Source: Hydractinia symbiolongicarpus | Taxonomy: Eukaryota; Cnidaria; Hydrozoa; Anthoathecata; Hydractiniidae | Assembly (NCBI RefSeq): GCF_029227915.1 | Contig: NC_079877.1 | Location: 6,884,001 to 6,948,000, forward strand | Reading direction: 5' to 3' | DNA: 64,000 bases | Part shown: in pieces, positions 38,279-51,541 of the stretch | Layout of the letters: every line of letters starts with the position of its first letter | Numbering within the stretch: position 1 is the stretch's first letter | The notes under the pieces: generated by a model | Databases searched by the model: none | What the model was told of the DNA's origin: nothing | What the model saw: only the letters and a program-made list of their open reading frames with translations | Made by a program: the position numbers and the translations under genes

Positions 38279-41200
38279 ACATTCTTCTTAATTTGACATG
38301 ATTGCTGGAACTCAGCGCTTACACTGGGCGCTGTGGTAGCGCTTTATTTAAAAATTAAGATAAATAAGTCATTTTTAACTGTGGGACCAATCCTAGCCGT
38401 TATAGCGCGCTAAAGAAATAGAGACAGTTTCAAAAACTACATTTCAATGACGTTCTAACGGTGTCAGTCCGTTTGAGTTACAACGGTTGGGTCACATATT
38501 TGTACCAACATGTATTTAGCGATATTTTTCTCATATTACTAGTTTGCATCGCTTTTAACAGGGAAACGATTGACTGTGGGACTTAATTGAACTGATTTTG
38601 GACTGTGACCTTATAAATGTTATAAGTGAGAAAATTGGACTCTAAGAAATGACATTCTTCTTAATTTGACATGATTGTAGGAACTCAGCGATTACACTGG
38701 ACCCTGTGGTAGCGATTCATTTAAAAATTTAGATAAATAAGTCAATTATACTGTGGGACCAATCCTAGCCGTTAGCGCGCGCTGAAGATATAGAGACAGT
38801 TTCGAAAACTCCATTTCATTGACTTTCTAACGGGGTCAATCCGTTTGAGTTACAACGGTTGCGTCACACATTCGGACCAACAAGTATTTAGTGATTTTTT
38901 TCCGATATTACTAAGTTGTATCGCTTTCAACAGTGAAACGATTGACTGTGGGACTTAATTGAACTGATTTTGGACTTCGACCTTATAAATGTGATAAATG
39001 AGCGATTTTGACTACAAGAAATAACATTCTTCCTAATTTGACATGATTGCTGGAACTCAGCGATTACACTGGGCGCTGTGGTAGCGCTTTATTTGAAAAT
39101 TAAGAAAATAAGTTATTTTTTAGTGTGGGACCAATCCTAGCCGTTATCGCGCATTGAAGAAATAGAGACAGTTTCAAAAACTACATTTCATTGACTTTCT
39201 AACAGTTTTAATCCGTTTGAGTTGCAACGGTTGCGTCACATATTCGCACCAACATGTATTTAGTGATTTTCTTCCCGTATTACTAAGTTGTATCGCTTTT
39301 AACAGTGAAACGGATGACTGTGGGACCTAATTGAACTGATTTTGGACTTTGACCTTATAAATGTGGTAAGTGAGCCATTTTGACTACAAGAAATAACATT
39401 CTTCTTAATTTTACATGATTGCTGGAACTCAGCGATTACACTGGGCGCTGTGGTTGCGCTTTATTTAAAAATTAAGATAAATAAGTCATTTCTTACTGTG
39501 GGACCAATCCTAGCCGTTATCGCGCGCTGAAAAATTGCGACAGTTTCAAAAGTTACATTTCAATAACGTTCTAACTGTATCAGTCCGTTTGAGTTACAAC
39601 GGTTGCGTCACATATTCGTACCAACATGTATCTAGTGATTTTCTTCCGATATTACTAAGTTGTATCGCTTTTAACAATGAAATGATTGACTGTGGAGCTT
39701 AATTGAGCTAGCTTTGGCCTGTGACCTTATAAATGTGATAAGTGAGCCAACTGCACTCCAAGAAAAAACATTCTTCTTATTTTGACATGATTGTTGGAAC
39801 TCAGCGATTACACTTGCCGCAGTAGAAGCGCTTCCTTTAAAAACTTAGATAAATAAGTCAATTTTACTGTGGGACCAATCCTAGCCGTTTGCGCGCGATG
39901 AAGATATAGAGACAGTTTCGAAAACTCCATTTCATTGACTTTCTAACGGTGTCAATCCGTTTGAGTTACAACGGTTGCGTCACACATTCGTACCAACATG
40001 TATTTAGTGATTTTTTTCCGATATTACTAAGTTGTATTGGTTTTAACAGTGAAACGATTGACTGGGGGAATTAATTCAACTAACTTTGGACTGTGACCTG
40101 ATAAATGTGATAAATGAGACAATTGGACTCCAAGAAATAACATTCTTCTTAATTTCACGTGAATGCTGGAACTTAGCGATTACATTGGGCGCTGTGGTAG
40201 CGCTTCATTTAAAAATTTAGATAAATAAGTCATTCTTTACTGTGGGACCAATCGTAGCCGTTGTCGCGCGCTCAAAAAATAGCGACAGTTTCAAAAACTA
40301 CATTTCAATGACGTTTTAACGGTGTCAGTCCGTTTGAGTTACAACGGTTGGGTCACATATTTGTACCAACATGTATTTAGCGATATTTTTCTCATATTAC
40401 TAGTTTGCATCGCTTTTAACAGTGAAACGATTGACTGTGGGACTTAATTAAACTGATTTTGGACTGTGACCTTATAAATGTTATAAGTGAGAACATTGGA
40501 CTCTAAGAAATGACATTCTTCTTAATTTGACATGATTGTAGGAACTCAGCGATTACACTGGACCCTGTGGTAGCGATTCATTTAAAAATTTAGATAAATA
40601 AGTCAATTTTACTGTGGGACCAATCCTAGCCGTTAGCGCGCGCTGAAGATATAGAGACAGTTTTGAAAACTCCATTTCATTGACTTTCTAACGGTGTCAA
40701 TCCGTTTGAGTTACAACGGTTGCGTCACACATTCGTACCAACATGTATTTAGTGATTTTTTTCCAATATTACTAAGTTGTATCGCTTTCAACAGTAAAAC
40801 GATTAACTGTGGGACTTAATTGAACTGATTTTGGACTTTGACCTTATAAATGTGATAAATGAGCCATTTTGACTACAAGAAAAAACATTCTTCTTAATTT
40901 TACATGATTGCTGGAACTCAGCGATTACAATGGTTGCTGTGGTTGCGCTTTATTTAAAAATTAAGATAAATAAGTCATTTTTTACTGTGGGACGAATCCT
41001 AGTCGTTAGTTCGCGCTAAAGAAATAGAGACAGTTTCAAAAACTACATTTCATTGACTTTCTAACAGTTTTAATCCGTTTGAGTTGCAACGGTTGCGTCA
41101 CATATTCGCACCAACATGTATTTAGTGATTTTCTTCCCGTATTACTAAGTTGTATCGCTTTCAACAGTGAAACGATTGACTGTGGGACTTAATTGAAGTG

Positions 41201-44200
41201 ATTTTGGACTTTGACCTTATAAATGTGATAAGTGAGCCATTTTGACTACAAGAAATAACATTCTTCTTAATTTTACATGATTGCTGGAACTCAGCGATTA
41301 CACTGGGCGCTGTGGTTGCGCTTTATTTAAAAACTTAGATAAAAAAGTCATTTTTTACTGTGGGACGAATCCTAGTCGTTAGTTCGCGCTGAAGAAATAG
41401 AGACAGTTTCAAAAACTACATTTCATTGACTTTCTAACAGTTTTAATCCGTTTGAGATGCAACGGTTGCGTCACATATTCGCACCAACATGTATTTAGTG
41501 ATTTTCTTCCCGTATTACTAAGTTGTATCGCTTTCAACAGTGAAACGATTGACTGTGGGACTTAATTGAACTGATTTTGGACTTTGACCTTATAAATGTG
41601 ATAAGTGAGCCATTTTGACTACAAGAAATAACATTCTTCTTAATTTTACATGATTGCTGGAACTCTGCGATTACACTGGGCGCTGTGGTTGCGCTTTATT
41701 TAAAAATTAAGATAAATAAGTCATTTTTTACTGTGGGACGAATCCTAGTCGTTAGTTCGCGCTGAAGAAATAGAGACAGTTTCAAAAACTACATTTCATG
41801 GACTTTCTAACAGTTTTAATCCGTTTGAGTTACAACGGTTGCGTCACATATTCGCACCAACATGTATTTAGTGATTTTCTTCCCGTATTACTAAGTTGTA
41901 TCGCTTTCAACAGTGAAACGATGGACTGTGGGACTTAATTGAACTGATTTTGGACTTTGACCTTATAAATGTGATAAATGAGCAATTTTGACTTCTAGAA
42001 ATAACATTCTTCTTAATTTGACATGATTGCTGGAACTCAGCGATTACACTGGGCGCTGTGGTAGCGCTTTATTTAAAAATTAAGATAAATAAGTCATTTT
42101 TAACTGTGGGACCAATCCTAGCCGTTATAGCGCGCTAAAGAAATAGAGACAGTTTCCAAAACTACATTTCATTGACTTTCTAACAGTTTTAATCCGTTTG
42201 AGTTGCAACGGTTGCGTCACATATTCGCACCAACATGTATTTAGTGATTTTCTACCCGTATTACTAAGTTGTATCGCTTTCAACAGTGAAACGATTGACT
42301 GTGGGACTTAATTGAACTGATTTTGGACTTTGACCTTATAAATGTGATAAATGAGCAATTTTGACTTCTAGAAATAACATTCTTCTTAATTTGACATGAT
42401 TGCTGGAACTCAGCGATTACACTGGGCGCTGTGGTAGCGCTTTATTTAAAAATTAAGATAAATAAGTCATTTTTAACTGTGGGAACAATCCTAGCCGTTA
42501 TAGCGCGCTAAAGAAATAGAGACAGTTTCCAAAACTACATTTCATTGACTTTCTAACAGTTTTAATCCGTTTGAGTTGCAACGGTTGCGTCACATATTCG
42601 CACCAACATGTATTTAGTGATTTTCTTCCCGTATTACTAAGTTGTATCGCTTTCAACAGTGAAACGATTGACTGTGGGACTTAATTGAACTGATTTTGGA
42701 CTTTGACCTTATAAATGTGATAAGTGAGCCATTTTGACTACAAGAAATAACATTCTTCTTAATTTTACATGATTGCTGGAACTCAGCGATTACACTGGGC
42801 GCTGTGGTTGCGCTTTATTTAAAAATTAAGATAAATAAGTCATTTTTTACTGTGGGACGAATCCTAGTCGTTAGTTCGCGCTGAAGAAATAGAGACAGTT
42901 TCAAAAACTACATTTCATTGACTTTCTAACAGTTTTAATCCGTTTGAGTTGCAACGGTTGCGTCACATATTCGCACCAACATGTATTTAGTGATTTTCTT
43001 CCCGTATTACTAAGTTGTATCGCTTTCAACAGTGAAACGATTGACTGTGGGACTTAATTGAACTGATTTTAGACTTTGACCTTATAAATGTGATAAATGA
43101 GCAATTTTGACTACAAGAAATAACATTCTTCTTAATTTGACATGATTGCTGGAACTCAGCGATTACACTGGGCGCTGTGGTAGCGCTTTATTTAAAAATT
43201 AAGATAAATAAGTCATTTTTAACTGTGGGACCAATCCTAGCCGTTATAGCGCGCTAAAGAAATAGAGACAGTTTCAAAAACTACATTTCAATGACGTTCT
43301 AACGGTGTCAGTCCGTTTGAGTTACAACGGTTGGGTCACATATTTGTACCAACATGTATTTAGCGATATTTTTCTCATATTACTAGTTTGCATCGCTTTT
43401 AACAGTGAAACGATTGACTGTGGGACTTAATTGAACTGATTTTGCACTGTGACCTTATAAATATTATAAGTGAGAAAATTGGACTCTAAGAAATGACATT
43501 CTTCTTAATTTTACATGATTGCTGGAACTCAGCGATTACAATGGTTGCTGTGGTTGCGCTTTATTTAAAAATTAAGATAAATAAGTCATTTTTTACTGTG
43601 GGACGAATCCTAGTCGTTAGTTCGCGCTAAAGAAATAGAGACAGTTTCAAAAACTACATTTCATTGACTTTCTAACAGTTTTAATCCGTTTGAGTTGCAA
43701 CGGTTGCGTCACATATTCGCACCAACATGTATTTAGTGATTTTCTTCCCGTATTACTAAGTTGTATCGCTTTCAACAGTGAAACGATTGACTGTGGGACT
43801 TAATTGAAGTGATTTTGGACTTTGACCTTATAAATGTGATAAATGAGCAATTTTGACTTCTAGAAATAACATTCTTCTTAATTTGACATGATTGCTGGAA
43901 CTCAGCGATTACACTGGGCGCTGTGGTAGCGCTTTATTTAAAAATTAAGATAAATAAGTCATTTTTAACTGTGGGACCAATCCTAGCCGTTATAGCGCGC
44001 TAAAGAAATAGAGACAGTTTCAAAAACTACATTTCATTGACTTTCTAACAGTTTTAATCCGTTTGAGTTACAACGGTTGGGTCACATATTTGTACCAACA
44101 TGTATTTAGCGATATTTTTCTCATATTACTAGTTTGCATCGCTTTTAACAGTGAAACGATTGACTGTGGGACTTAATTGAACTGATTTTAGACTGTGACC

Positions 44201-44241
44201 TTATAAATATTATAAGTGAGAAAATTGGACTCTAAGAAATG

Positions 44242-45360
44242 ACATTCTTCTTAATTTGACATGATTGTAGGAACTCAGAGATTACACTGGGCGCTGTGGT
44301 TGCGCTTTATTTAAAAATTAAGATAAATAAGTAATTTTTTGCTGTAGGACGCATCCTAGTCGTTAGTCCGCGCTGAGGAAATAGAGACCGTTTCAAAAAC
44401 TACATTTCATTGACTTTCTAACAGTTTTAATCCGTTTGAGTTGCAACGGTTGCGTCACATATTCGCACCAACATGTATTTAGTGATTTTCTACCCGTATT
44501 ACTAAGTTGTATCGCTTTCAACAGTAAAACGATTGACTGTGGGACTTAATTGAACTGATTTTGGACTTTGACCTTATAAATGTCATAAGTGAGCCATTTT
44601 GACTACAAGAAATAACATTCTTCTTAATTTTACATGATTGCTGGAACTCAGCGATTACACTGGGCGCTCTGGTTGCACTTTATTTAAAAATTAAGATAAA
44701 TAAGTCATTTTTTACTGTGGGACGAATCCTAGTCGTTAGTTCGCGCTGAAGAAATAGAGACAGTTTCAAAAACTACATTTCATTGACTTTCTAACAGTTT
44801 TAATCCGTTTGAGTTGCAACGGTTGCGTCACATATTCGCACCAACATGTATTTAGTGATTTTCTTCCCGTATTACTAAGTTGTATCGCTTTCAACAGTGA
44901 AACGATTGACTGTGGGACTTAATTGAACTGATTTTAGACTTTGACCTTATAAATGTGATAAATGAGCAATTTTGACTACAAGAAAAAACATTCTTCTTAA
45001 TTTGACATGATTGATGGAACTCAGCGATTACACTGGGCGCTGTGGTAGCGCTTTATTTAAAAATTAAGATAAATAAGTCATTTTTAACTGTGGGACCAAT
45101 CCTAGCCGTTATAGCGCGCTAAAGAAATAGAGACAGTTTCAAAAACTACATTTCAATGACGTTCTAACGGTGTCAGTCCGTTTGAGTTACAACGGTTGGG
45201 TCACATATTTGTACCAACGTGTATTTAGCGATATTTTTCTCATATTACTAGTTTGCATCGCTTTTAACAGTGAAACGATTGACTGTGGGACTTAATTGAA
45301 CTGATTTTGCACTGTGACCTTATAAATGTTATAAGTGAGAAAATTGGACTCTAAGAAATG
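44242..45360. repeat. 1,119-bp trimer, copy 1
   Basis: Monomers 44242, 44615 and 44988 match 45361, 45732 and 46105 (offsets 1,119, 1,117 and 1,117). The rare 'gcgctctggttgc' in the second monomer, and 'tttgcactgtgacc' late in the third, are shared. The first monomer differs at its start: D1/y chimera with 'cagagattacactgggcg' here, D1 'ctggaccctg' in copy 2. Confidence 0.85.
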
Positions 45361-46477
45361 ACATTCTTCTTAATTTGACATGATTGTAGGAACTCAGCGA
45401 TTACACTGGACCCTGTGGTAGCGATTCATTTAAAAATTTAGATAAATAAGTCAATTTTACTGTGGGACCAATCCTAGCCGTTAGTTCGCACTGAAGAAAT
45501 AGAGACAGTTTCAAAACTACATTTCATTGACTTTCTAACAGTTTTAATCCGTTTGAGGTGCAACGGTTGCGTCACATATTCGCACCAACATGTATTTAGT
45601 GATTTTCTACCCGTATTACTAAGTTGTATCGCTTTCAACAGTGAAACGATTGACTGTGGGACTTAATTGAACTGATTTTGGACTTTGACCTTATAAATGT
45701 CATAAGTGAGCCATTTTGACTACAAGAAATAACATTCTTCTTAATTTTACATGATTGCTGGAACTCAGCGATTACACTGGGCGCTCTGGTTGCGCTTTAT
45801 TTAAAAATTAAGATAAATAAGTCATTTTTTACTGTGGGACGAATCCTAGTCGTTAGTTCGCGCTGAAGAAATAGAGACAGTTTCAAAAACTACATTTCAT
45901 TGACTTTCTAACAGTTTTAATCCGTTTGAGTTGCAACGGTTGCGTCGCATATTCGCACCAACATGTATTTAGTGATTTTCTTCCCGTATTACTAAGTTGT
46001 ATCGCTTTCAACAGTGAAACGATTGACTGTGGGACTTAATTGAACTGATTTTAGACTTTGACCTTATAAATGTGATAAATGAGCAATTTTGACTACAAGA
46101 AATAACATTCTTCTTAATTTGACATGATTGCTGGAACTCAGCGATTACACTGGGGGCTGTGGTAGCGCTTTATTTAAAAATTAAGATAAATAAGTCATTT
46201 TTAACTGTCGGACCAATCCTAGCCGTTATAGCGCGCTAAAGAAATAGAGACAGTTTCAAAAACTACATTTCAATGACGTTCTAACGGTGTCAGTCCGTTT
46301 GAGTTACAACGGTTGGGTCACATATTTGTACCAACATGTATTTAGCGATATTTTTCTCATATTACTAGTTTGCATCGCTTTTAACAGTGAAACGATTGAC
46401 TGTGGGACTTAATTGAACTGATTTTGCACTGTGACCTTATAAATGTTATAAGTGAGAAAATTGGACTCTAAGAAATG
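45361..46477. repeat. 1,117-bp trimer, copy 2
   Basis: Second copy of the trimer. The first monomer keeps a D1 5' part and switches to y type near 45465-45495 ('gttagttcgcactgaag', 'ctaacagttttaatcc'). After it the order resumes with a D1 monomer at 46478, the start of the 14-monomer unit. Confidence 0.85.
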
Positions 46478-47308
46478 ACATTCTTCTTAATTTGACATGA
46501 TTGTAGGAACTCAGCGATTACACTGGACCCTGTGGTAGCGATTCATTTAAAAATTTAGATAAATAAGTCAATTTTACTGTGGGACCAATCCTAGCCGTTA
46601 GCGCGCGCTGAAGATATAGAGACAGTTTCGAAAACTCCATTTCATTGACTTTCTAACGGGGTTAATCCGTTTGAGTTACAACGGTTGCGTCAAACATTCG
46701 TACCAACAAGTATTTAGTGATTTTTTTCCGATATTACTAAGTTGTATCGCTTTCAACAGTGAAACGATTGACTGTGGGACTTAATTGAACTGATTTTGGA
46801 CTTCGACCTTATAAATGTGATAAATGAGCGATTTTGACTACAAGAAATAACATTCTTCTTAATTTGACATGATTGCTGGAACTCAGCGATTACACTGGGC
46901 GCTGTGGTAGCGCTTTATTTAAAAATTAAGAAAATAAGTTATTTTTTAGTGTGGGACCAATCCTAGCCGTTATCGCGCATTGAAGAGATAGAGACAGTTT
47001 CAAAAACTACATTTTATTGACTTTCTAACGGTGTCAATCCAGTGGAGTTACAACGGTTGCGTCACATATTCGCACCAACATGTATTTAGTGATTTTCTTC
47101 CGATATTACTAAGTTGTGTTTTTTTTAACAGTGAAACGATTGACTGTGGGAGTTGATTGAATGATTCTGGACTGTGACCTTACAAATGTGATGAAGGAGC
47201 TAATGGTCTCCAAGGAATAACATTCTTCTTAATTTGACATGATTGCTGGAATTCAGCGATTTCATTAGGCTCTGTGGTAGCGCTTTATTTAAAAACTTAG
47301 ATAAATAA

Positions 47309-47321
47309 GTTTTTTTTTTTT
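47309..47321. repeat. Expanded T run in a D4 monomer
   Basis: Twelve T in a row (47310-47321) replace the usual 'gttttttctta' of D4 copies. The partner in copy 2 near 52370 also lacks the interrupting C but is shorter, so both descend from a copy that lost the C and the run then lengthened. This explains the 353-bp length of this otherwise 350-bp monomer. Confidence 0.8.
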
Positions 47322-49782
47322 ACTGGGGGACCGATCCTGGCCGTTAGCACGTGCTGAATAAATAGGAACAGTTCCAAAGGCTATATTTCATTGACTTACT
47401 AACGGTATAAATCCGTTTGAGTTACAGCGGTTGTATTTAGCGACAGTATTCGGATATTACTAGGTTGCATCGCTTTTAACAGTGAAACGATTGACTGTGG
47501 GACTTAATTGAACTGATTTTGGACTGTGACCTTATAAATGTTATAAGTGAGAAAATTGGACTCTAAGAAATGACATTCTTCTTAATTTTACATGATTGCT
47601 GAAACTCAGCGATTACACTGGGCGCTGTGGTTGCGCTTTATTTTAAATTAAGATAAATAAGTCATTTTTTACTGTGGGACGAATCCTAGTCGTTAGTTCG
47701 CGCTGAAGAAATAGAGACAGTTTCAAAAACTACATTTCATTGACTTTCTAACGGGGTCAATCCATTTGAGTTACAACGGTTGCGTCCCACATTCGCACCA
47801 ACAAGTATTTAGTGATTTTTTTCCGATATTACTAAGTTGTATCGCTTTCAACAGTGAAACGATTGACTGTGGGACTTAATTGAACTGATTTTGGACTTCG
47901 ACCTTATAAATGTGATAAATGAGCGATTTTGACTACAAGAAATAACATTCTTTTTAATTTTACATGATTGCTGGAACTCAGCGATTACACTGGGCGCTGT
48001 GGTAGCGCTTTATTTAAAAATTAAGAAAATAAGTTATTTTTTAGTGTGGGACCAATCCTAGCCGTTATCGCGCATTGAAGAAATAGAGACAGTTTCAAAA
48101 ACTACATTTTATTGACTTTCTAACGGTGTCAATCCAGTGGAGTTACAACGGTTGCGTCACATATTCGCACCAACATGTATTTAGTGATTTTCTTCCGATA
48201 TTACTAAGTTGTGTTTCTTTTAACAGTGAAACGATTGACTGTGGGAGTTAATTGAATGATTCTGGACTGTGACCTTACAAATGTGATGAAGGAGCTAATT
48301 GGTCTCCAAGGAATAACATTCTTCTTAATTTGACATGATTGCTGGAATTCAGCGATTACATTAGGCTCTGTGGTAGCGCTTTATTTAAAAACTTAGATAA
48401 ATAAGTTTTTTCTTACTGGGGGACCGATCCTGGCCGTTAGCACGTGCTGAATAAATAGGAACAGTTCCAAAGGCTATATTTCATTGACTTACTAACGGTA
48501 TAAATCCGTTTGAGTTACAGCGGTTGTATTTAGCGACAGTATTCGGATATTACTAGGTTGCATCGCTTTTAACAGTGAAACGTTTGACTGTGGGACTTAA
48601 TTGAACTGATTTTAGTCTTTGACCTTATAAATGTGATAAATGAGCCAGTTTGACTACAACAAATAACATTCTTCTTAATTTGACATGATTGCTGGAACTC
48701 AGCGATTACGCTGGGCGCTGTGGTAGCGCTTTATTAAACAATTAAGACAAATAAGTCATTTTTTACTGTGGGACTAGTCCTAGCCGTTAGTTCGGCCTGA
48801 AGAAATAGAGACCGTTTCAAAAACTACATTTCATTGATTTTCTAACGGTGTCCATCCGTTTGAGTTACAACATTGTCGTCACATATTCGTACCAACATGT
48901 ATTTAGTGATTTTTTTCCGATATTACTAAGTTGCATTGCTTTTAACAGTGAAACGATTGACCGTGGGACTTAATTGAACTGATTCTGGACTGTAACCATA
49001 TGAATGCAATAAATGAGCCAATTGGACTCCAAGAATAACATTCTTCTTAATTCGACATGATTGCTGGAATTCAGCGAGTACACTAGGATCTGTGGTATCG
49101 CTTTATTTAAAAATTAGGAAAATAAGTTATTTTTAAGTGTGGGACCAATCCTAGCCGTTATCGCGCATTGAAGAAATAGAGAGAGTTTCAAAAACTACAT
49201 TTCATTGACTTTCTAACGGTGTCAATCCGGTGGAGTTACAACGGTTGCGACACAAATTCGCACCAACATGTACTTAATGATTTTCTTCCGAGAAATCTAA
49301 GTTGTATTTTTTTTAACAGTGAAACGATTGACTGTGGGAATTAATTGAACTTATTCTGGACTGTGACCTTATAAATGTGATGAATGAGCTAATTGTTCTC
49401 CAAGGAATAACATTCTTCTTAATTTGACATGATAGCTGGAACTCAGCGATTACGCTGGGCGCTGTGGTAGCGCTTTATTAAAAAATTAAGACAAATAAGT
49501 CATTTTTTACTGTGGGACCAATCGTAGCCGTTGTCGCGCGCTGAAAAAATAGCGACAGTTTCAAAAACTACATTTCAATGACGTTCTAACGGTGTCAGTC
49601 CGTTTGATTTACAACGGTTGAGTCACATATTTGTACCAACATGTATTTAGAGATATTTTTCTCATATTACTAGTTTGCATCGCTTTTAACAGTGAAACGA
49701 TTGACTGTGGGACTTAGTTGAACTGACTTTGGACTGTGACCTTATAAATGTTATAAGTGAGACAATTGGACTCCGAGAAATG

Positions 49783-50073
49783 ACACTCTTCTTAATTTGA
49801 CATGGTTGTAGGAACTCAGCGATTACACTGGACCCTGAGGTAGCGATTCATTTAAAAATTTAGATAAATAAGTCAATATTACTGTGGGACCAACTTGAGT
49901 TACAACGGTTGCGTCACACCTTCGTACCAACATGTATTTACTGATTTTTCTCCGATATTACTAAGTTGTATCGCTTTCAACAGTAAAAGGATTGACTGTG
50001 GGACTTAGTTGAACTGATTTTGGACTTTGACATTATAAATGTGATAAGTGAGCCATTTTGACTACAAGAAATA
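49783..50073. repeat. D1 monomer with 81-bp deletion (291 bp), first of four
   Basis: 'ctgtgggaccaac' is joined to 'ttgagttacaacgg' at about 49893, losing roughly 81 bases that normally include the cgcgcgctgaag segment and the first AACGG arm. Identical length and join recur at 54846-55136, 61316-61606 and 62725-63015. The two copies at 61.4 and 62.8 kb read 'accaatttgag', probably the original join; the 49.9 and 55.0 kb copies read 'aacttgag'. Confidence 0.92.
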
Positions 50074-50876
50074 ACATTCTTTTTAATTTGACATGATTTC
50101 TGGAATTCAGCGATTACATTAGAATCTGAGGTAGCGCTTTATTTAAAAACTTAGATAAATAAGTTTTTTCTTACTGGGGGAACAATCCTGGCCGTTAGCC
50201 CGTGCTGAATAAATAGGAACAGTTCCAAAGGCTACATTTCATTGACTTACTCACGGTGTCAATATATTTGAGTTACAACGGTTGCGTCACATAATCGCAC
50301 CAACATGTATTTAGTGATTTTCTTCTGATATTACTAAGTTGTATTTTTTTTAACAGTGGAACGATTGACTGTGGGCATTAATTGAACTGATGCTGGACTG
50401 TGACCTTATAAATGTGATAAATGAGCTACTTGGTCTCCAAGGAATAACATACTTCTTAATTTGACATGATTGCTGGAATTCAGCGATTACATTAGGCTCT
50501 GTGGTAGCGCTTTATTTAAAAACTTAGATAAAAAAGTCTTTTCTTACTGGGGGACCAATCCTGGCCGTTACCACGTGCTGAATAAATAGGAACAGTTCCA
50601 AAGGCTACATTTCATTGACTTACTAACGGTGTCAATCCGTTTGAGTTACAACGGTTGTACTTAGCGATAGTATTTGGATATTACTAGGTTGCATCGCTTT
50701 TAACAGTGAAACGTTTGACTGTGGGACTTAATTGAACTGATTTTAGTCTTTGACCTTATAAATGTGATAAATGAGCCAGTTTGACTACAACAAATAACAT
50801 TCTTCTTAATTTGACATGATTGCTGGAACTCAGCGATTACGCTGGGCGCTGTGGTAGCGCTTTATTAAAAAACTTA

Positions 50877-50887
50877 GATAAATAAGT
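50877..50887. other. Exchange breakpoint in D5/D7 chimeric monomer
   Basis: Upstream is D5 type ('gattacgctggg', 'gctttattaaaaaa'), downstream D7 type ('cgcgcgctgaaaaatagcg', 'ctgtatcagtccg'). The change occurs at gataaataagt. Copy 2 has the same 5' part at 55939-55949 but a y-type 3' part, so a second event hit the same place. Confidence 0.75.
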
Positions 50888-51541
50888 CATATTTTACTGT
50901 GGGACCAATCCTAGCCGTTATCGCGCGCTGAAAAATAGCGTCAGTTTCAAAAACTACATTTCAATGACGTTCTAACTGTATCAGTCCGTTTGAGTTACAA
51001 CGGTTGCGTCAAATATTCGTACCAACATGTATCTAGTAATTTTCTGCCGATATTACTAAGTTGTATTGGTTTTAACAGTGAAACGATTGACTGTGGGAAT
51101 TAATTCAACTAACTTTGGACTGTGACCTGATAAATGTGATAAATGAGACACTTGGACTCCAAGAAATAACTTTCTTCTTAATTTGACGTGAATGCCGTAC
51201 CTTAGCGATTAAATTGGGCGCTGTGGTAGCGCTTCATTTAAAAATTTAGATAAATAAGTCATTCTTTACTGTGGGACCAATCGTAGCCGTTGTCGCGCGC
51301 TGAAAAAATAGCGACAGTTTCAAAAAGTACATTTCAATGACGTTCTCACGGTGTCAGTCCGTTTGATTTACAACGGTTGAGTCACATATTTGTACCAACA
51401 TGTATTTAGCGATATTTTTCTCATATTACTAGTTTGCATCGTTTTTAACTGTAAAACGATTGACTGTGGGACTTAATTGAACTGACTTTGGACTTTGACC
51501 TTATAAATGTTATAAGTGAGACAATTGGACTCCAAGAAATG

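Larger units (their letters stand above)
36425..46477. repeat. Region E: mixed D-type and cagtttt-type monomers
   Basis: Monomers start at 36425, 36797, 37170, 37542, 37914, 38279, 38652, 39024, 39396, 39768, 40140, 40513, 40885, 41258, 41631, 42004, 42377, 42750, 43123, 43496, 43869, 44242, 44615, 44988, 45361, 45732 and 46105. A type absent upstream becomes dominant: 'ttaattttacatgattgctg', 'ctgtggttgcgc', 'gacgaatcctagtcgttag', 'ctaacagttttaatccg', 'gagttgcaacgg' and 'cttcccgtattac' (called y here). D1 copies recur at 36425, 38652 and 40513, but spacing between them is irregular. The neighbours 42004 and 42377 are near-identical single-monomer duplicates, both preceded by 'acttctagaaataac'. 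Confidence 0.88.
46478..51541. repeat. Region F, 14-monomer higher-order unit, copy 1 (5,064 bp)
   Basis: Monomers start at 46478 (D1), 46850 (D3), 47220 (D4), 47573 (y patch), 47945 (D3), 48316 (D4), 48666 (D5), 49038 (D6), 49410 (D5/D8 chimera), 49783 (D1 with 81-bp deletion), 50074 (D4-like 5' part with D3-like 3' part), 50447 (D4), 50797 (D5/D7 chimera) and 51169 (D8). Every start has a partner in copy 2 at +5,062 to +5,065 bp, including the short monomers, so the unit was duplicated as a block. Confidence 0.93.
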
